DNA from: DASRVA01 sp035550715
GTDB lineage: Bacteria > Gemmatimonadota > Gemmatimonadetes > JACCXV01 > JAHWKZ01
NCBI GenBank assembly: GCA_035550715.1
Contig: DASZOP010000140.1
Span: 1 to 6,556 of the forward strand
Length of the DNA stretch: 6,556 nucleotides
Direction of reading: 5' to 3'
Below, one piece after another: positions 6,299 through 6,556 of the stretch. The position numbers were made by a program, and so were the translations under genes. How positions within the stretch are numbered: position 1 is the stretch's first letter; the number at the start of each line of letters is the position of its first letter. The notes beneath the pieces are model-generated. The model was not told the origin of the DNA, made no database searches, and saw only the letters and a program-made list of their open reading frames with translations.

Positions 6299-6314
6299 CG
6301 GCCCCTCAGGGCCG
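6299..6314. terminator. perfect 6-bp GC hairpin with CTCA tetraloop
   Basis: CGGCCC (6299-6304) pairs perfectly with GGGCCG (6309-6314). It sits between the purNH/membrane-gene unit and the promoter candidate of the next gene, where a terminator would be expected. The lack of a T-tract keeps confidence low. Confidence 0.3.
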
Positions 6315-6334
6315 GCCGTCCGGAAGGCCTTGGT

Positions 6335-6345
6335 TGGTATATACT
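6335..6345 (+). promoter_or_regulatory. candidate extended -10 promoter of the last gene
   Basis: TGGTATATACT contains a TATACT (6340-6345, five of six bases like TATAAT) and a TGnTATA extended -10 arrangement (TG at 6335-6336). No -35 hexamer is recognisable at the usual distance (about 6315-6322). If real, transcription would begin near 6351 and leave a leader of about 95 bases before the ATG at 6446. Confidence 0.45.
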
Positions 6346-6347
6346 TT

Positions 6348-6376
6348 GCGGAACCGAACGGCGGAATTCCGAACCG
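6348..6376 (+). repeat. imperfect tandem repeat beginning near the expected transcription start
   Basis: Unit 1 GCGGAACCGAACG (6348-6360) is followed directly by unit 2 GCGGAATTCCGAACCG (6361-6376), which differs mainly by an inserted TT and additional C. The second unit contains the 10-bp palindrome CGGAATTCCG (6362-6371). The position next to the -10 element suggests an operator or leader element. Confidence 0.45.
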
Positions 6377-6385
6377 TGGGCCCAC
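6376..6385. promoter_or_regulatory. 10-bp perfect palindrome GTGGGCCCAC
   Basis: The palindrome is centred 14 bases after the CGGAATTCCG palindrome. It is nearly extended by ACCG (6373-6376) and CGGT (6386-6389), with one unpaired C. It may be a repressor site or a leader hairpin; no regulator can be named. Confidence 0.3.
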
Positions 6386-6433
6386 CGGTCGTGGCGGCTC
6401 TGAGGCTCGCCCTTCCCGGCGGCACTCTACCAG

Positions 6434-6440
6434 AAAGGTG
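6434..6440 (+). promoter_or_regulatory. ribosome binding site AAAGGTG of the last gene
   Basis: AAAGGTG ends 5 bases before the ATG at 6446. A second ATG follows directly at 6449, so the exact start may be either one; the difference is one methionine. Confidence 0.6.
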
Positions 6441-6445
6441 CTTCG

Positions 6446-6556
6446 ATGATGAAGACGCTCCTGTCAGGGCTCCTGGTCGCGCTCGTTTTCGGGGCGGCCG
6501 CACCGGCACGAGCCCAGGTCGGGGTCGGGCGCGACGTGCCCTTCCTCGAGGTCAAC
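6446..6556 (+). CDS. N-terminus of an exported protein (3' truncated by window)
   Basis: The frame is open from the tandem ATG ATG at 6446 to the window end, giving 37 residues. The N-terminus is a classical Sec signal peptide. It has a short charged start (MMK), a hydrophobic core (about residues 5-19, LLSGLLVALVFGAAA), and a likely cleavage after PARA before QVGVG (about residue 23/24). No lipobox cysteine is seen, so a soluble periplasmic or secreted protein is more likely than a lipoprotein. The mature start (VGVGRDVPFLEVN) vaguely recalls the beginning of TlpA/redoxin domains, but 14 residues are too few for a family call. The gene has its own candidate promoter and ribosome site. Confidence 0.7.
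   Translation, partial: MMKTLLSGLLVALVFGAAAPARAQVGVGRDVPFLEVN

Noticed and set aside
6299..6340. SRP RNA-like string (GTCCGGAAGG near 6318-6327)
   Set aside because: It lacks the AGCAG partner side and the surrounding stem of the SRP RNA apical domain.
6182..6509. Two short minus-strand open frames in the last intergenic region
   Set aside because: No ribosome sites, no recognisable similarity, and one overlaps the signal-peptide gene; both are likely chance frames.

Overview
The window is visibly GC-rich, densely coded bacterial DNA with Shine-Dalgarno-led genes. The lineage cannot be fixed from sequence alone. Three features remind me of Gemmatimonadota, Candidatus Eisenbacteria and other FCB-related environmental bacteria: an LVIVD-type secreted beta-propeller protein, a PurN with a GMYG-type active-site loop, and a small two-helix membrane protein. 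That assignment is an inference of modest confidence.

Layout, left to right. (1) 1-498 (+) is the 3' end of an LVIVD-repeat-like protein, cut by the window edge. (2) 655-3117 (+) encodes an 820-residue HerA/DUF87-like P-loop ATPase with a long C-terminal coiled-coil region. It belongs to a family I recognise but whose function I do not know. (3) 3124-3570 (-) is a large-conductance mechanosensitive channel (mscL) ending in a CxxC...CxxC zinc ribbon. It converges on the ATPase gene with only 6 bases between the stop codons, and a GC hairpin spans the junction. (4) 3731-5896 (+), divergent from mscL, encodes PurN fused in frame to PurH. One chain should therefore carry both 10-formyl-THF-dependent transformylases and IMP cyclohydrolase of purine synthesis. 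A long imperfect hairpin lies in its leader. (5) 5932-6177 (+) is a short two-helix membrane protein just downstream of purNH. (6) 6178-6445 is non-coding, with GC hairpins, an AT-rich strip, a plausible extended -10 promoter and clustered repeats and palindromes. (7) 6446-6556 (+) is the start of a secreted protein with a signal peptide, cut by the window end.

How they fit together. This looks like a chromosomal housekeeping neighbourhood rather than a mobile or defence island: I see no transposase, integrase, CRISPR array, tRNA or rRNA. Only purNH and the small membrane gene look like possible operon partners. The items most worth a second look are the PurN-PurH fusion with its structured leader, the uncharacterised HerA-like ATPase with its glycine-rich hydrophobic segment between two coiled coils, and the repeat/palindrome cluster upstream of the last gene. 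I did not find clear evidence of a multi-gene undescribed system.
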